Origin: Artocarpus heterophyllus
Lineage: Eukaryota > Streptophyta > Magnoliopsida > Rosales > Moraceae
Reading direction: 5' to 3'
NCBI GenBank assembly: GCA_025403435.1
Contig: CM046327.1
Span: forward strand, 11,772,218 to 11,836,217
DNA: 64,000 nt
Made by a program: the position numbers and the translations under genes. The notes beneath the pieces are model-generated. The model was not told the DNA's origin. It searched no databases and worked only from the letters and a program-made list of their open reading frames with translations. Positions 1 to 10,532 of this stretch are shown piece after piece; within the stretch, counting starts at the first letter, position 1; each line of letters begins with the position of its first letter.

Positions 1-446
1 CAGTCAGTTGGGGTACCTCAGCTATAGAAAATCGTTGCTTTCTCCACGACAGAAGCACAATATGTCGCCATCACAGAAAACAGGAAAGAAATGGTTTGGT
101 TTTAAGATTTCTTAGTAGAACTTGGAAAGAAACAAGAAAAAAATGTCTTATCAAGAAACAGTCAAAGTGCAATACACTTGGTGAAAAATCCGTCTTTCCA
201 TTCTAGAACAAAACACATATAGGTGCGGGACCATTTCATTTGGTCACTTTTATGGAAAATGGGATTTTGAAACTTGAAAACATTAGTGGAACTCAAAATC
301 TTGCTGATATGTTGACAAAGACAATAACCATTGAAAAGATGAAGCTGTGTTTAGCTTCAGTTGGTCTACAAGTGTAAGAAAACAAGAAAGTGCTACTACA
401 AATTATCAAGGTGTAAAAGATTGAAATCAGTCTTCAAGTGGGAGAT
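1..446 (+). pseudogene. 3' end of decayed Ty1/copia polyprotein (RNase H tail)
   Basis: This is the last part of a copia-type polyprotein, entering from outside the window. In one frame the conceptual peptide shows the RNase H C-terminal signature STTEAQYVAI near position 40, then VKNPSFHSRTKHI near 180-220, and MLTKTITIEKMKLCLASVGL near 308-370, which is the usual copia C-terminus. Several in-frame stops interrupt it, including TAG near 25, so it is not functional. A purine-rich polypurine tract (AAGTGGGAGAT, 436-446) abuts the LTR. What is known: these motifs are typical of plant copia RNase H regions. Only the 3' part is present, so the lineage cannot be set. Confidence 0.85.
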
Positions 447-915
447 TGTTGAATGGTAAGAAGCCCATCATTTTAGATTGTCAAGAAAATAGGCAAGTCT
501 TAAATAGTGGTTGCCTACAACGTTTGAATAGTCAAAAACGGTACCTAACTAGCCTAATTTATTTGACATTTTTGAGTGAATTAAGGTGAAAGGAGGAGAG
601 GCTTATGGCTATAAATACTATTCATTCCATTCATTCTTATCAACCTATCTTTGAGAGAAAACAATAAGCTTTATATAGAAAACTTGAGAGAAAAATGAGA
701 GCAATTTTCTTGGATGTAACTGGGTTATGGGTTTAAGAGTTCGTGAGGTTTTGAGTGTTGTAAACACATAAATATTTATCCCTTAGTAAAATCTACAACA
801 ACTCATGAACGTAGCCTAAATTAGGTGAATCACGTTAAATATTGTGTTTTTTTTTTTTTTTTATTTCGCTGCATTAATCTAGTTGCTCAGAGAATTTGTT
901 TCTTAATTCCTAACA
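447..915 (+). repeat. 3' LTR of the truncated copia element
   Basis: The segment begins TGTTGAAT directly after the polypurine tract and ends CCTAACA, giving the canonical TG...CA termini. A TATA box (CTATAAATA, 609-617) lies in the expected U3 position. The 5' LTR lies outside the window, so target-site duplications cannot be tested. Confidence 0.75.
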
Positions 916-2454
916 ATAATAATATAGCAATGGTTTTTTTTTTTTAACGCAAATTACAACATAATCGATCAACAATAGCCAATGTTGCAACCTTAATTTC
1001 CATAATATTATTCTTCCATAAAAAAATGATCGAAACCAAGGGGAAGAAATCAAAACATAAAGTGGGATTGGCTCTTGACAATTCTTAAGTTCCATTTTCT
1101 CTTCGTCTTATTTTAAAGGCAGATAGACCATCATCACCCGTCCTTGTCACTCTGCTCATTGGTGACAATACTGTTTCCTTTGCCATTGCAATCCTCATCA
1201 AATAAGCCGAATGCAATGATTTTTAGAGAGATGTCTCGAAAAATATTTAAACACATCATCCATGCTAAACATCATTATTTAATAAAAAATAGACCTTAAC
1301 TGTAAACTCTACATTATAGGATCTGCATTTAATTAATAAATGGTACTTAATACCATCACCATCAGACCTTATAGCAATGGCTGTCATGTCTCAATTCTCA
1401 CGATAGCAAGCGGGTCCCCAAGGAGCATTCCACAGGTCCGCAAAGCAAAACAAAAACAAGATTGTTCATGTCCATAACAAGCAATTGATATAACTGCCCA
1501 TCAATGAAACATTGATTTCATCAATGCCCTCGATCAGAACACTCCAAAAAAGCCACTGATGCGGTCCACTTCTGGCTCGCTACACAAAGGACCATCATGA
1601 TTGATTTTCTTCTATTGGACCGCTCTATGTTTTGCAGCCCCCAGTTTGCAGGCCTCAAACAAGGTTGATAAATTTCAGCCACACACATTTGTCACTGTTT
1701 AAAAGTTCAAAACAAAACAAAGATATTGCCAACTTGGAATCGTGACGATGTGATCAACGTGGAGTTCACCTAGATTCCATCCTAGGAGGAATGTATGCTA
1801 GTGTTCACAAGAACTGGATAATCACTAGTGTCCAAGGTGGGAAAAAGAAGAACTTGGCCTAAAAACAAAATTTGAGTGCTTCTGCCATACATTTTTTCTA
1901 TGGCCACAAACAAAACATACATAATATTTCGAATAGAGAAGAGAGTATTTGACAATATCGTCCAGAAAATATCATTCTAACTATAACTAAGAAAATACGT
2001 TTGCACTCCCAGGCCCTAATGCCTATAATTGAAAAGAATTTTAGCCGAAGAATTGCTAAAGAATAACTTGCAGCCATTCTAAATAAGTTAGATAAGGTGA
2101 CCAGAATAATAATTCAAGAAAGAGATTTGCCCTTAATAAACTCTCCAAAGGAGGAGTTCATTTACAGCAGTAGTTAACTAAGGCATAATGGCATAATCAA
2201 AAGTTCATAGAAAGTTGTATTTACAAATAAAGAATCCCATTATATATAACAGAATACAGCATGGGCTGAAAAACATTGCCTTCCGAGAAAATCTAGATTA
2301 AAGACCATCTCAACACGATTGAAATTGTCACCAAGTCCAACAACCGTACGGTCGAACAAGTCTCCCATTCTGAATTGCTCTCGCTAAATTTATTTACTTT
2401 TAGTACCTACTCAAACAAACAGATGTCTCCAAAAAGAGCCACAAATAAGAAAGA
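916..2454. other. AT-rich intergenic stretch, nothing recognised
   Basis: No open frame, RNA gene or repeat could be supported here. It lies downstream of the minus-strand gene at 2455-4376 and probably holds the 3' untranslated region of that gene at its right end. Confidence 0.5.
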
Positions 2455-4376
2455 TCAGTTCCTTCTGGGCACCAAAGCAGAAGATAGGACCTGTTCCATG
2501 TAATTCTTGCAATCTGCATATTCAACAAAGCATTAAGATAAGATAACTCAATATTGATGCCATATATGATATATCTCAGTCTAGAGATATAGAAACAATC
2601 GAGCATTTTCATTATGAAATGACAATGCAGCAGAAGACATGAGGGAAAAAATAGGGTAGAGCATCACAAAAATTGTTGTGTTTTAAAGGGAAGCACAGTC
2701 TTAGCGTGATGCTTCACTTTTCCCATAAAAATACCATCCCATGCTCCATAATGCAAAAGCACACTGCATTTCTACACACCATATTGAAGCAACAAAGTCA
2801 TGTTGAAGGTTAAGATCGAAAGGGCAAGACAGGATCTCTCGCAAACGTACTGATTGAACCAAACTCGAATTCTAATAGCCAGTACACTTACAAGAGCCAA
2901 CATTCAATTGGATAATTAAGGACAAACACGTTGCACTATAGTACAAACCGAAGTAAGGAAACAAAATGGGAGCTAAACACGAGTTAATTACACTATTTGG
3001 CCCTAGGGATATGCAAATATCTCACCTTAGCCTCAAAGCATATCCCACCTTAGCCTCAAAGATTCATGTGTTGCTGGGAAACCAATTTCAACTGTGGTTT
3101 CAACCAATAAACAATGTAATGCTCTTACGTGTTACTGTAAATTACTAAAATATAAGACCCTAACATGTTACAGTTTTTAAATTTAAAGCTTTAGTTCGGC
3201 CTATTAGTTTTATAGGCCATTTGGTATCTAAATTCAAAACTATTTAAGACAATTTAAACTATAGAGGTGGTTCAAGCTGATGTTGGTAGAACAATAACTG
3301 AGGCTAGCTAAAACCAAAGAGGCAATTTAAACCAACCAAAACCTTCAAAATCTTAATTTTTCCCTATTTAAGTTCACATGGTTTGAGCTATTTTTTACGG
3401 TAAAAACCATTTTCATTTTTATTTTTTTTTCATAAATCATAATTTTTCAAACACCAGTTCTCGTTTTAAATTTGATGTGATATTCCATTCTCGTTTTAAA
3501 CATTTATATTTTAAATGTCAGTTTAAAACTATCATTTAAACCACACACTTTAAAACTCACAGTTTAAACCACACAGTTTAAAACTACACCATTTTAAATC
3601 TGTGCATCAAACGAAACATTTTGTTACCTGAGATTTATAAAATACACAATTTTAAGGGGTCAAGGTGAAATAAGTGCATGTCGGCATGAGCTAGTTCACT
3701 GTAAACGGCCCAGGAAACATTCAACTTCATCATCCCAAAATTAAGTAACCAGCTGAAAGAACACTCCTTCAGCTTTCCTTCTAAAATTGGATAAATAGAC
3801 GAATAGCATACAAATGGTACGCACAAAGCAGAGTGATATAACATCAAAACACAGTAAATTTCACGAAAAGGGACAAAGGAGAAATCCCTTACCAGAAGAG
3901 AACTCAATTGGGAGGTTCTTCAAAGCTGCAAAAATGGCACTATTAGACCCCACAGCAAGCTCCTTGCAACCAGGGCTATAGCAAGGCACGAGCACTGCAA
4001 AACCATTGTCATCATCATCACAACCAGTCTGAAAACCAGGGTCGTGGGGTTCAATCCATCCGATGGACATGTCGAAGCCCTCGGATTCGGAGCCCGAAGA
4101 ACAGCCACCGTCGGATGAAACCATCACAAAATCACACTCCCTCCTCTCCATCCTCCTTTCTTCCCTGCTCTGCCATTTCCTCTTGACCTTCTTAGTCGAC
4201 GAGGCTATCTTCTTCTTCTTCCCTCTAACAGAAGGAAACAGCTGTACTGTTTCGGGTTGGTTCATACCAAAACCACACTCGAACGATGAAGAGTTTATGG
4301 AAGACCCATTGGAGATTGGCTCTTTGTCTTTGCCAGCCCACAAGCACCATGAAAAACGGGTGAGAGGCACGGCCAT
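2455..4376 (-). CDS. Plant-specific protein of unknown function, two exons, 180 aa
   Basis: Exon 1 is 4376-3893 and exon 2 is 2513-2455, joined across a 1379-bp GT-AG intron (donor TCTG|GTAAGG, acceptor ATATGCAG|ATTG). The joined frame is 484+59 nt, ending in TGA after KNYMEQVLSS and a short basic tail. The protein starts MAVPLTRFSW, has a strongly basic segment around residues 50-75 (GKKKKIASSTKKVKRKW) that could be a nuclear localisation signal, a Ser/Gly-rich stretch, a SIGWIEPHDPGF motif near residue 105, an acidic DDDDNGFAVLVPCY segment, and the C-terminal YMEQ-LSS motif. I recognise the SIGW-EPH / GFAVLVPCY / YMEQ-LSS combination as recurring in uncharacterised plant proteins, but no function is known to me. 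The splice join restores the conserved tail, which supports the model. The start is the only suitable ATG of the open frame. Confidence 0.7.
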
Positions 4377-5600
4377 TGATGATGCAGAAAGTGGAGTAAA
4401 AAAGTTGAGACGTGGTTTCTGCCTGTTGCAGTTACCTCTTATGTTAGGAAATCATTAAAAGAAAAAAAAGGAAAATTATGCAATCTACAATCTAATCAAA
4501 GACACCCCATTAATCTCAAGAACAACTAATGTTTGTGAAAGCCAAAAGGAAAAAAAGTTCGAAATTGCAAACTTTTTCAGTTTTCAACCTTCACGTATCA
4601 GAAGAAAGCATTAAATTCGTGGGTTTATTCTAACGAACAAAGCTTGTCTGCATAAACACAACTTGAAGATAAAACATCTGTTTCTTTCTATTCTTTTCGT
4701 ATAATTCTACTGTTCAGATTCCACTGAAAGGACTCAATGTACCAAAGTACACTCAGAAATGTTCAAAGAAACTTGAAAAGACAAACCAAACCAAAATGGG
4801 GAAAAAAGAGCAAATTTTTCTCATTTCTTTGCAAAATATTAATTTCTTAATTTTCAAACACCCACTTCTCAACTATTTCTTATACTTTCCGAAATGAAGA
4901 ACCTGTAGATAAATTGAAAGGAAAAAAAAAAAAAAAAAAGCTCAATTGGACTTGGGTAACAACCTTGAGCCCAAAATCTGAAATATTCGAGATCTCAAAG
5001 GATCAATCTTTAAAGTTCATCCCTCGTCACCGGAACCCAAAAAAAAAGTCTGAAATTCTCCAGATAACGGCGATATCACCGGGTAAAATGGGAAAAGCAG
5101 CAAAATTTCTCGCCGGAGAATGAAAATTCCGGTCTTCCAAACAAACGGGTTCAAAACCCTAACCTTCTATCCTCATTTCTCTCGCTCTCTGTTCATCATC
5201 TTCTCTTCCACTCTCTCCCTCTCTCTCTCTCTCTCTCCCTCCCCCCCTCTCTCTCTCTTCTCTACCGTGAAAAACCAACCAAAACTGACAACAGGCTCGT
5301 CTGGTTCTGAAGTTATAAAGCAAACTTTTTATCCTTTCTATTTTTGCGGTCAACGGTTTTGATGTGCAAAACGCGAAGGTCTTACTGTGGTCTTGCAAGC
5401 ATTGAACAAAAACATTCGACATCAATGAATTCCGTCCAATTTTGGCCGCATTGCTGATTTTAATCTCTCTTGTACGTGCGGTTCAAGCTAGTGGCACGTG
5501 TAATTGGTCTGCCCGTAATTTTTCCACTAAAAAAAATGATAATAATAATAAGCTCTAACCGTGTTGAAAATCTTGCAGACTAATTGAGGTTTTAATTTTT
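4377..5600 (-). promoter_or_regulatory. Presumed upstream region of the 2455-4376 gene, with CT/GA-rich tract
   Basis: The stretch has no coding frame that could be supported. A CT repeat on the plus strand (about 5204-5262) reads as GA-rich on the strand of the gene, as is common in plant 5' leaders and core promoters. No TATA box or start site can be assigned with certainty, so the transcript start is unknown. Confidence 0.35.
5204..5262. repeat. (CT)n microsatellite
   Basis: An almost pure CT tract with a central run of C. It lies about 0.83 kb upstream of the ATG of the minus-strand gene. Confidence 0.85.
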
Positions 5601-8094
5601 AATTATTAATTTTTTTCTTTTTTTTTATGAGTTAGAGTAATTGAATTTTGTAAAAAATTCGAGTTTTGTTTCCTTAAAATTTACTGGATTCGAACTCATA
5701 TGGTATAGTAAGAGCATCTTTAATATAATATTAAATTATTACGCTAATAGCAGTTTCGGTATTGAAAAGCAAAAAAAGAAAAAAAAGAAAAAAAAACTAT
5801 TCAATATAATGTCAATTTTAATGTCAAATTTTATATATACTAAACTTTATATTAAATTTGTTACCAAATTTAACATATAGTAAATTTGAGATTTTATTTT
5901 TATTAGTTGATAGATTAACTTTTTTGCTTTAATCATAACAAAATTCATTCTTTTTAATTATTTTAATATTAAAGGTTTACTTATACAAGTTTTAAGGTTT
6001 AATACGCAAAAGGTATAAACAAAGAAAGAAAACTAAATAATTCTCAAATTCTCACCTTAATGTACTTGAATTCTACACCTTTAATTCAATTTTTCCCAGT
6101 CCAAAAAGATGAAACAAAGGCTTATAATCTTTTTAAGCACTTAAAATAAAAATCTATAAAATTCCAAAAGAATCAGATTATAGGTATAGCTCTTTTCTTG
6201 AAAAAAAAAAAACCATAAAATCAAGCTTACCTTAACCAGTCCTAGTCTTTCTCTCTTATCGCTACCTAAACCTTATTTAAACTATTTAGAGATGGCCTTA
6301 TCTTTTTTACCTTAGCTAAAAATGGAGTTTTTCTTCAGAGAAGGATCATACTTAGGAGGAAATGGGCTGAAATGAATCCACCTACTTGTTTAATCTTTTA
6401 AGTACCACACATACACCTCTCATTACATAACACTTAAGTACTCTCTTATTTGCTTAATTAGTGTCTCTCTTTTACAACTTATTCACTAGCAATTTTGTGT
6501 CTAAAACACTCACACATAACTCAAATAATAGCTAATTCATATCCACCCATTTGACTTATTGATTTAGATGTACTCATTCATAACAAAATTTCAGTACACT
6601 GAAAATTTTAATTTCTAAACTTTGATAATTTTTAACTAAAACTTAATCAAACTTTTTAAATCTCTTACAAACACACTTCAACAAGATTCATAGTTGATTC
6701 CCAATTTGTTTAAACCTTAATTGAATATGTAAAGTTGAATATTCAAAAGATCACTTATTTAGGGTTTCAAGGCGAAACTTACTATCAAAACACCAAGGGT
6801 TTCAAGGAAAAAACTTATCATCAAAATACATATCATCCTCTTATAAGTGACCTTGTATCATTAATAATAACATTCTAAGAAGTTCCTTACTTTAAATAAA
6901 GTCTCCTTGACTTATAATCCCGGACATATACTTAATTTCACTTCACATAAAATGACATTTTCCATCATAAATTGTCTTAAAACTATCATTGAGCTTCTAT
7001 TTTCAACTCATCAATATAAATGCATATCAATCATGATTAGAATGCACTTTTCTATCTTTTTCTTATTCTATATTTGTCCTCAAGAATTCCCAAACCATTT
7101 AGCTATACAGTCAATACAAAATTACACAAGATTTTTAAACACAGTATAAACTATTAATCTGATCAATCATATCTCAAATGAATTTGAAACATTATATAAT
7201 GCAATTAATGTCATAGAATCATGTAATGCATTGGCCAGTAAGTATGCAAGATACCGGCATAATAGTAAATGTGCCCTAAGACACCAACTCTTGTTGAATT
7301 CTTGGCATTTGTTGTTGGAAAGCACTACTAATGAAGTAGTCATTAAATTAAATTTTAACGGTCTGATCTACAAATAAAATTTATTATTTCACAATCTTAA
7401 GGGAAGACAAAGGTTTCAAAAACAAACCACATTTTAGGGACTAAACATGCTCTATGCTTCCTTTTTGGATTAATTACAAAATTCCCCCTGGATGATAGCT
7501 CTTGTAACTTTATGCTCATAAACATCAAAACATAATATTTGGTCCCTTTATTTATAAAATATTAACAAGAAAACTCTTTAAATTATGATTTTGAGCATAA
7601 ATAACAAAATGTCACAGAATAATATGGATTATTGAATAATTTAATGAACTATTAGACTACTAGTTTATCTCCGGGCAGTCACAAGAGTGAAAGAAAAGTT
7701 ATTTGTTTTAAAAAAAAAAGTGTTTTAGTTTATATTTTTAACAATTAAAATTTTTAAATTATATCTACTTTTTAAATTCAAGTTAGCTTTATACATGATA
7801 GAGTTACTAAAATACTCCTTTTTTATGTACCAAATTTTATTAAAAGTTTTAACAAAATGTGTTTTTTTAATTAATATTTTATAATTCAAGAGAATGCAGG
7901 TTACATTTTGAAGTTTGGGGTTACAGTGCTACAAAGACCATAATTGAGGAGGAATTTTTGTGACTAATCCTTTTTTGTTTTCTTCGTTGCTTTTAGCAGG
8001 TGCTATTCGGTAGTTTAATTTTTGAAGTTGCATTCTATGATTTAGACTTAGGTATTTGATTATTTGTTATGGTAGCCTTTTTTTTATAACACAT
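5601..8094. other. AT-rich spacer with a MITE-like piece at its left end
   Basis: About 5711-6010 begins AGAGCATCTTTAA and contains a segment (TTTAACATATAGTAAATTTG region, near 5866-5890) matching a second copy near 16430-16460, so it looks like a decayed miniature inverted-repeat element of the GAGCATCTCCAA type. From 6010 to 8094 nothing could be recognised. Confidence 0.4.
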
Positions 8095-8872
8095 AGAGTA
8101 TCTCCAACTCATAGCACCAAAATGATATAACTTTTATACCAAAATAATATACCTGTTATATCAAATAGTAACTTCATCTTTAACCCTTTACATTATTATT
8201 AACACAAAAAAAGAGAATATTTTCGGTATATTTTATTTCATCTTATTTTTTAGGTCTACTCTTTTTCTTCTCTTTTTTTTTCCCCTTTCCCCTTTCCCCT
8301 TTTGCCAAGCTGAACAATGGATTTGGCTTTTGACTAATATTTCAATTTCTCATCCTTTTTTTTTTTATTAAGAGCTAACTCGGGCGATGAGGGATTTGAA
8401 TTCGAATCCATTCAACTTGAGGATGGTGATGGACTCGGCCTTCTCACAGAGCACTTCGTCATAGTTAGATATTTTGGCTTTGCCTTCAACGATGACTTCT
8501 TCGATCGCCAGCTTAGGATAGAGATCATGGGCGAGGCTACCAATGACAGGCTCGACTTCATCGCCTGCACCACCATCACCGATTGGCTTTGAAAAGGATG
8601 AAGTTGGAGGTGAAGTTGTTGGTGGTGAGTGAGAACTCCGAGCAAAAAAAGTCAAATGGCAGAGTCACGACTTGATGGACTTATTAGCAGAGGAGGGTTT
8701 TGCTCTGATGGTGGAGCCAGTGCAGTCTTTAGGCCTACGAGTTGAATTAAAGAACTTAAAAAAAAAAAAGACAAAATAGTATAACAAATAGTGGTACGTT
8801 AGATTTGACGTGTTTCTATTCATCTTATTAATTTAAAGTGAGTTTTTGATGTTTCGTTGGAGATTGCATCAA
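8095..8872. mobile_element. Candidate small DNA element with coding-like core
   Basis: The left end reads GAGTATCTCCAAC (about 8097) and the right end, on the opposite strand, reads GATGCAATCTCCAAC (about 8857-8871), an imperfect terminal inverted repeat of the ATCTCCAAC type seen in many plant miniature elements. Between them lies a GC-richer block with a 95-codon minus-strand open frame (8655-8368), rich in Ser/Pro then Glu/Ile. I do not recognise the peptide. It may be a captured gene fragment or chance. No target-site duplication was identified. Confidence 0.35.
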
Positions 8873-9663
8873 TGTCAAAATGATGTTTAACTCACATTCT
8901 AGCATGAGTCACAAATGGTCTTAATTATAACTTATATTTTAAAACTTTTTACAATATATATATATCTCAACATTATGTTGCAAAACATATAGCCAAGCCA
9001 AAAAAAGAAGTGAACATTTACGAATGTTTAGTTTAAAAACAATTATACTAACATAAGTGCCTAAGTAGGATAACTCTAATGTCTTATCTAAGTTTTTTTT
9101 ATATATTTTTTTTTATAGGGAATATGTCTCTTTAAAAACCTTTTGATTTTTAAGTATTCCACAACAAGATATCTTATAAATATTAGAAAGAAAGACTTGG
9201 GTTTTCCACCAGTTGGACCTTGGAAGGAGTCGGTCAATGTTGGTTGACGCAGAAGACTTAACCATCACCAATGTGACAATGTCTCTCATAAAGTGGTACA
9301 TATTCTACGCTGCTGCAAATGCCACGAACACCATTGAATTGACAGGTAATTACATTTGACGAGGCAGAAATCTGTACCCACCTCTTTCATCTTCGGACTT
9401 CAACAACATCCATGATAGAAAGCTTCAGGAATTGTTGGAATCAGTGTTTTAATAGTTTAATCTAAGAGTATTTAAAATAATTTTACGGAAATAAAATTGT
9501 TTTTATTTATAGATTATATTATCAAAAAATTAATCCATCAATCATAATAACAACACCTATCAATAAGAAAACAGTATAGTTTTCATTCTAAAATTTTTTT
9601 AAATCTTTATGACAAATCTTTTACATTTCTATAGGGTTAAAATTTCATTATTCATAAAATATT
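8873..9663. other. AT-rich spacer, nothing recognised
   Basis: A somewhat GC-richer patch at about 9195-9430 looks exon-like in composition but no family was recognised in any frame. The right end abuts the copia target site. Confidence 0.4.
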
Positions 9664-9668
9664 AAATC
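9664..9668. other. Target-site duplication, left copy (AAATC)
   Basis: AAATC immediately precedes the TG of the 5' LTR and is repeated exactly at 14033-14037 after the CA of the 3' LTR. A 5-bp duplication is what copia integrases make. Confidence 0.92.
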
Positions 9669-9750
9669 TGTTGCAGATATGGAGTCAAATTAAGTAGACA
9701 ACCCAGCAAAAGAAAGGAAAAGGGAGAAAATCACGTCCTCGAAGGCAGGG

Positions 9751-10033
9751 AGTAAGCGCCGCGGCTCTGGCAGAAGAGCGCCGCGGCGCTGGGGCGAAGG
9801 CGCCTAGGCGCCAGGTGAAGAGCGCCTAGGCGCCAGGACAAGAGCGCCTAGGCGCTATGTGGAGAGCGCCTAGGCGCCAGGTGAATTGCGCCTAGGCGCA
9901 ATGTGGCAAGCGCCTAGGCGCCAAGGGCTTTAAGCCTAGGCATCGTGAGGATGGCGCCTAGGCGCCAGGTGAAGAGCGCCTAGGCGCCGCAGGGGAGCGC
10001 CGCAGCGCTCGTTTCGAGCGCCGCGGCGCTGAC
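9751..10033. repeat. 22-bp palindrome array in the 5' LTR
   Basis: CCTAGG centres fall at 9803, 9825, 9847, 9869, 9891, 9913, 9935, 9957 and 9979, exactly 22 bp apart. Eight of the nine are embedded in the perfect palindrome GCGCCTAGGCGC; the one at 9935 is degenerate (AAGCCTAGGCAT). Two further units with CCGCGG centres precede in phase at 9759 and 9781, and two more palindromic units follow (centres near 10002 and 10023, about 21 bp apart). That is about 13 units in all, strongly GC-rich within an AT-rich region. Confidence 0.95.
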
Positions 10034-10137
10034 GCGCTGTGCTGCGCGATGTGTTTTGAATCAAAGTCGAATTCAAAGGTCCCAAAAACGGGAAACCACT
10101 AGGGTTTCCCATTAGGTGCTATTTTCTCCTCCTTTGG

Positions 10138-10146
10138 TTATAAATA
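10138..10146 (+). promoter_or_regulatory. LTR TATA box
   Basis: TTATAAATA lies about 105 bp downstream of the palindrome array and is conserved at 13672-13680 in the 3' LTR. Transcription of the element probably starts about 30 bp downstream. Confidence 0.75.
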
Positions 10147-10500
10147 GACACAAGATGACTAGGGTTGTGTGTGTGAAAACTGTGTGTGAAAATTGTGAGA
10201 GGCAAAAAAATTCTTGAGAGCTCCATCCGGTAGAGAGAGAGAAAAATTCCCATTGGGTGTTAGATAGAAGAGAGTTTTGGTAAGCACAATTGAAGAGTGT
10301 GTGAGAAACTGCTCTTGTAATCTGTAATCTCCTTCATCATAGTGGAATCTGCAAGCGGCAGAAACAGGACGTAGTCTCAATTTTGGACGAACCTGTATAA
10401 AAATTTGGTGTCTCTTTTTTCTTCTTTTCTCCTATTTATTTTCTGCAATTGTTCGTTCTTGCGATCCTTGGAATTAGAAGTCGCCTAATTCCCCAACAAC

Positions 10501-10512
10501 TGGTATCAGAGC
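10501..10512 (+). other. Primer-binding site (initiator tRNA-Met)
   Basis: TGGTATCAGAGC, two bases after the 5' LTR, is the usual plant copia site complementary to the 3' end of initiator methionine tRNA. Confidence 0.93.
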
Positions 10513-10532
10513 GGAGGTTTTGATCAAGAACG

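Larger units (their letters stand above)
9669..10498 (+). repeat. 5' LTR of the copia element (830 bp)
   Basis: It begins TGTTGCAG and ends CCCCAACA. It carries the GC-rich 22-bp palindrome array in its first half, then AGGGTTTCCC, a TATA box (TTATAAATA, 10138-10146) and a GT-rich presumed R/U5 region. Compared with the 3' LTR it has one extra 22-bp unit near 9759-9780 and a few substitutions. Confidence 0.95.

Noticed and set aside
5680..5700. GGATTCGAACTC resembling a tRNA T-arm on the minus strand
   Set aside because: No acceptor stem, D-arm or anticodon arm could be placed around it.
9751..10033. CpG-island promoter of a host gene
   Set aside because: The GC-rich block is inside both LTRs and therefore belongs to the retrotransposon.
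10159..10380. 73-codon minus-strand frame, repeated at 13693-13914
   Set aside because: It lies in the transcribed part of both LTRs, antisense to the element, and is duplicated only because the LTR is. No protein signature.
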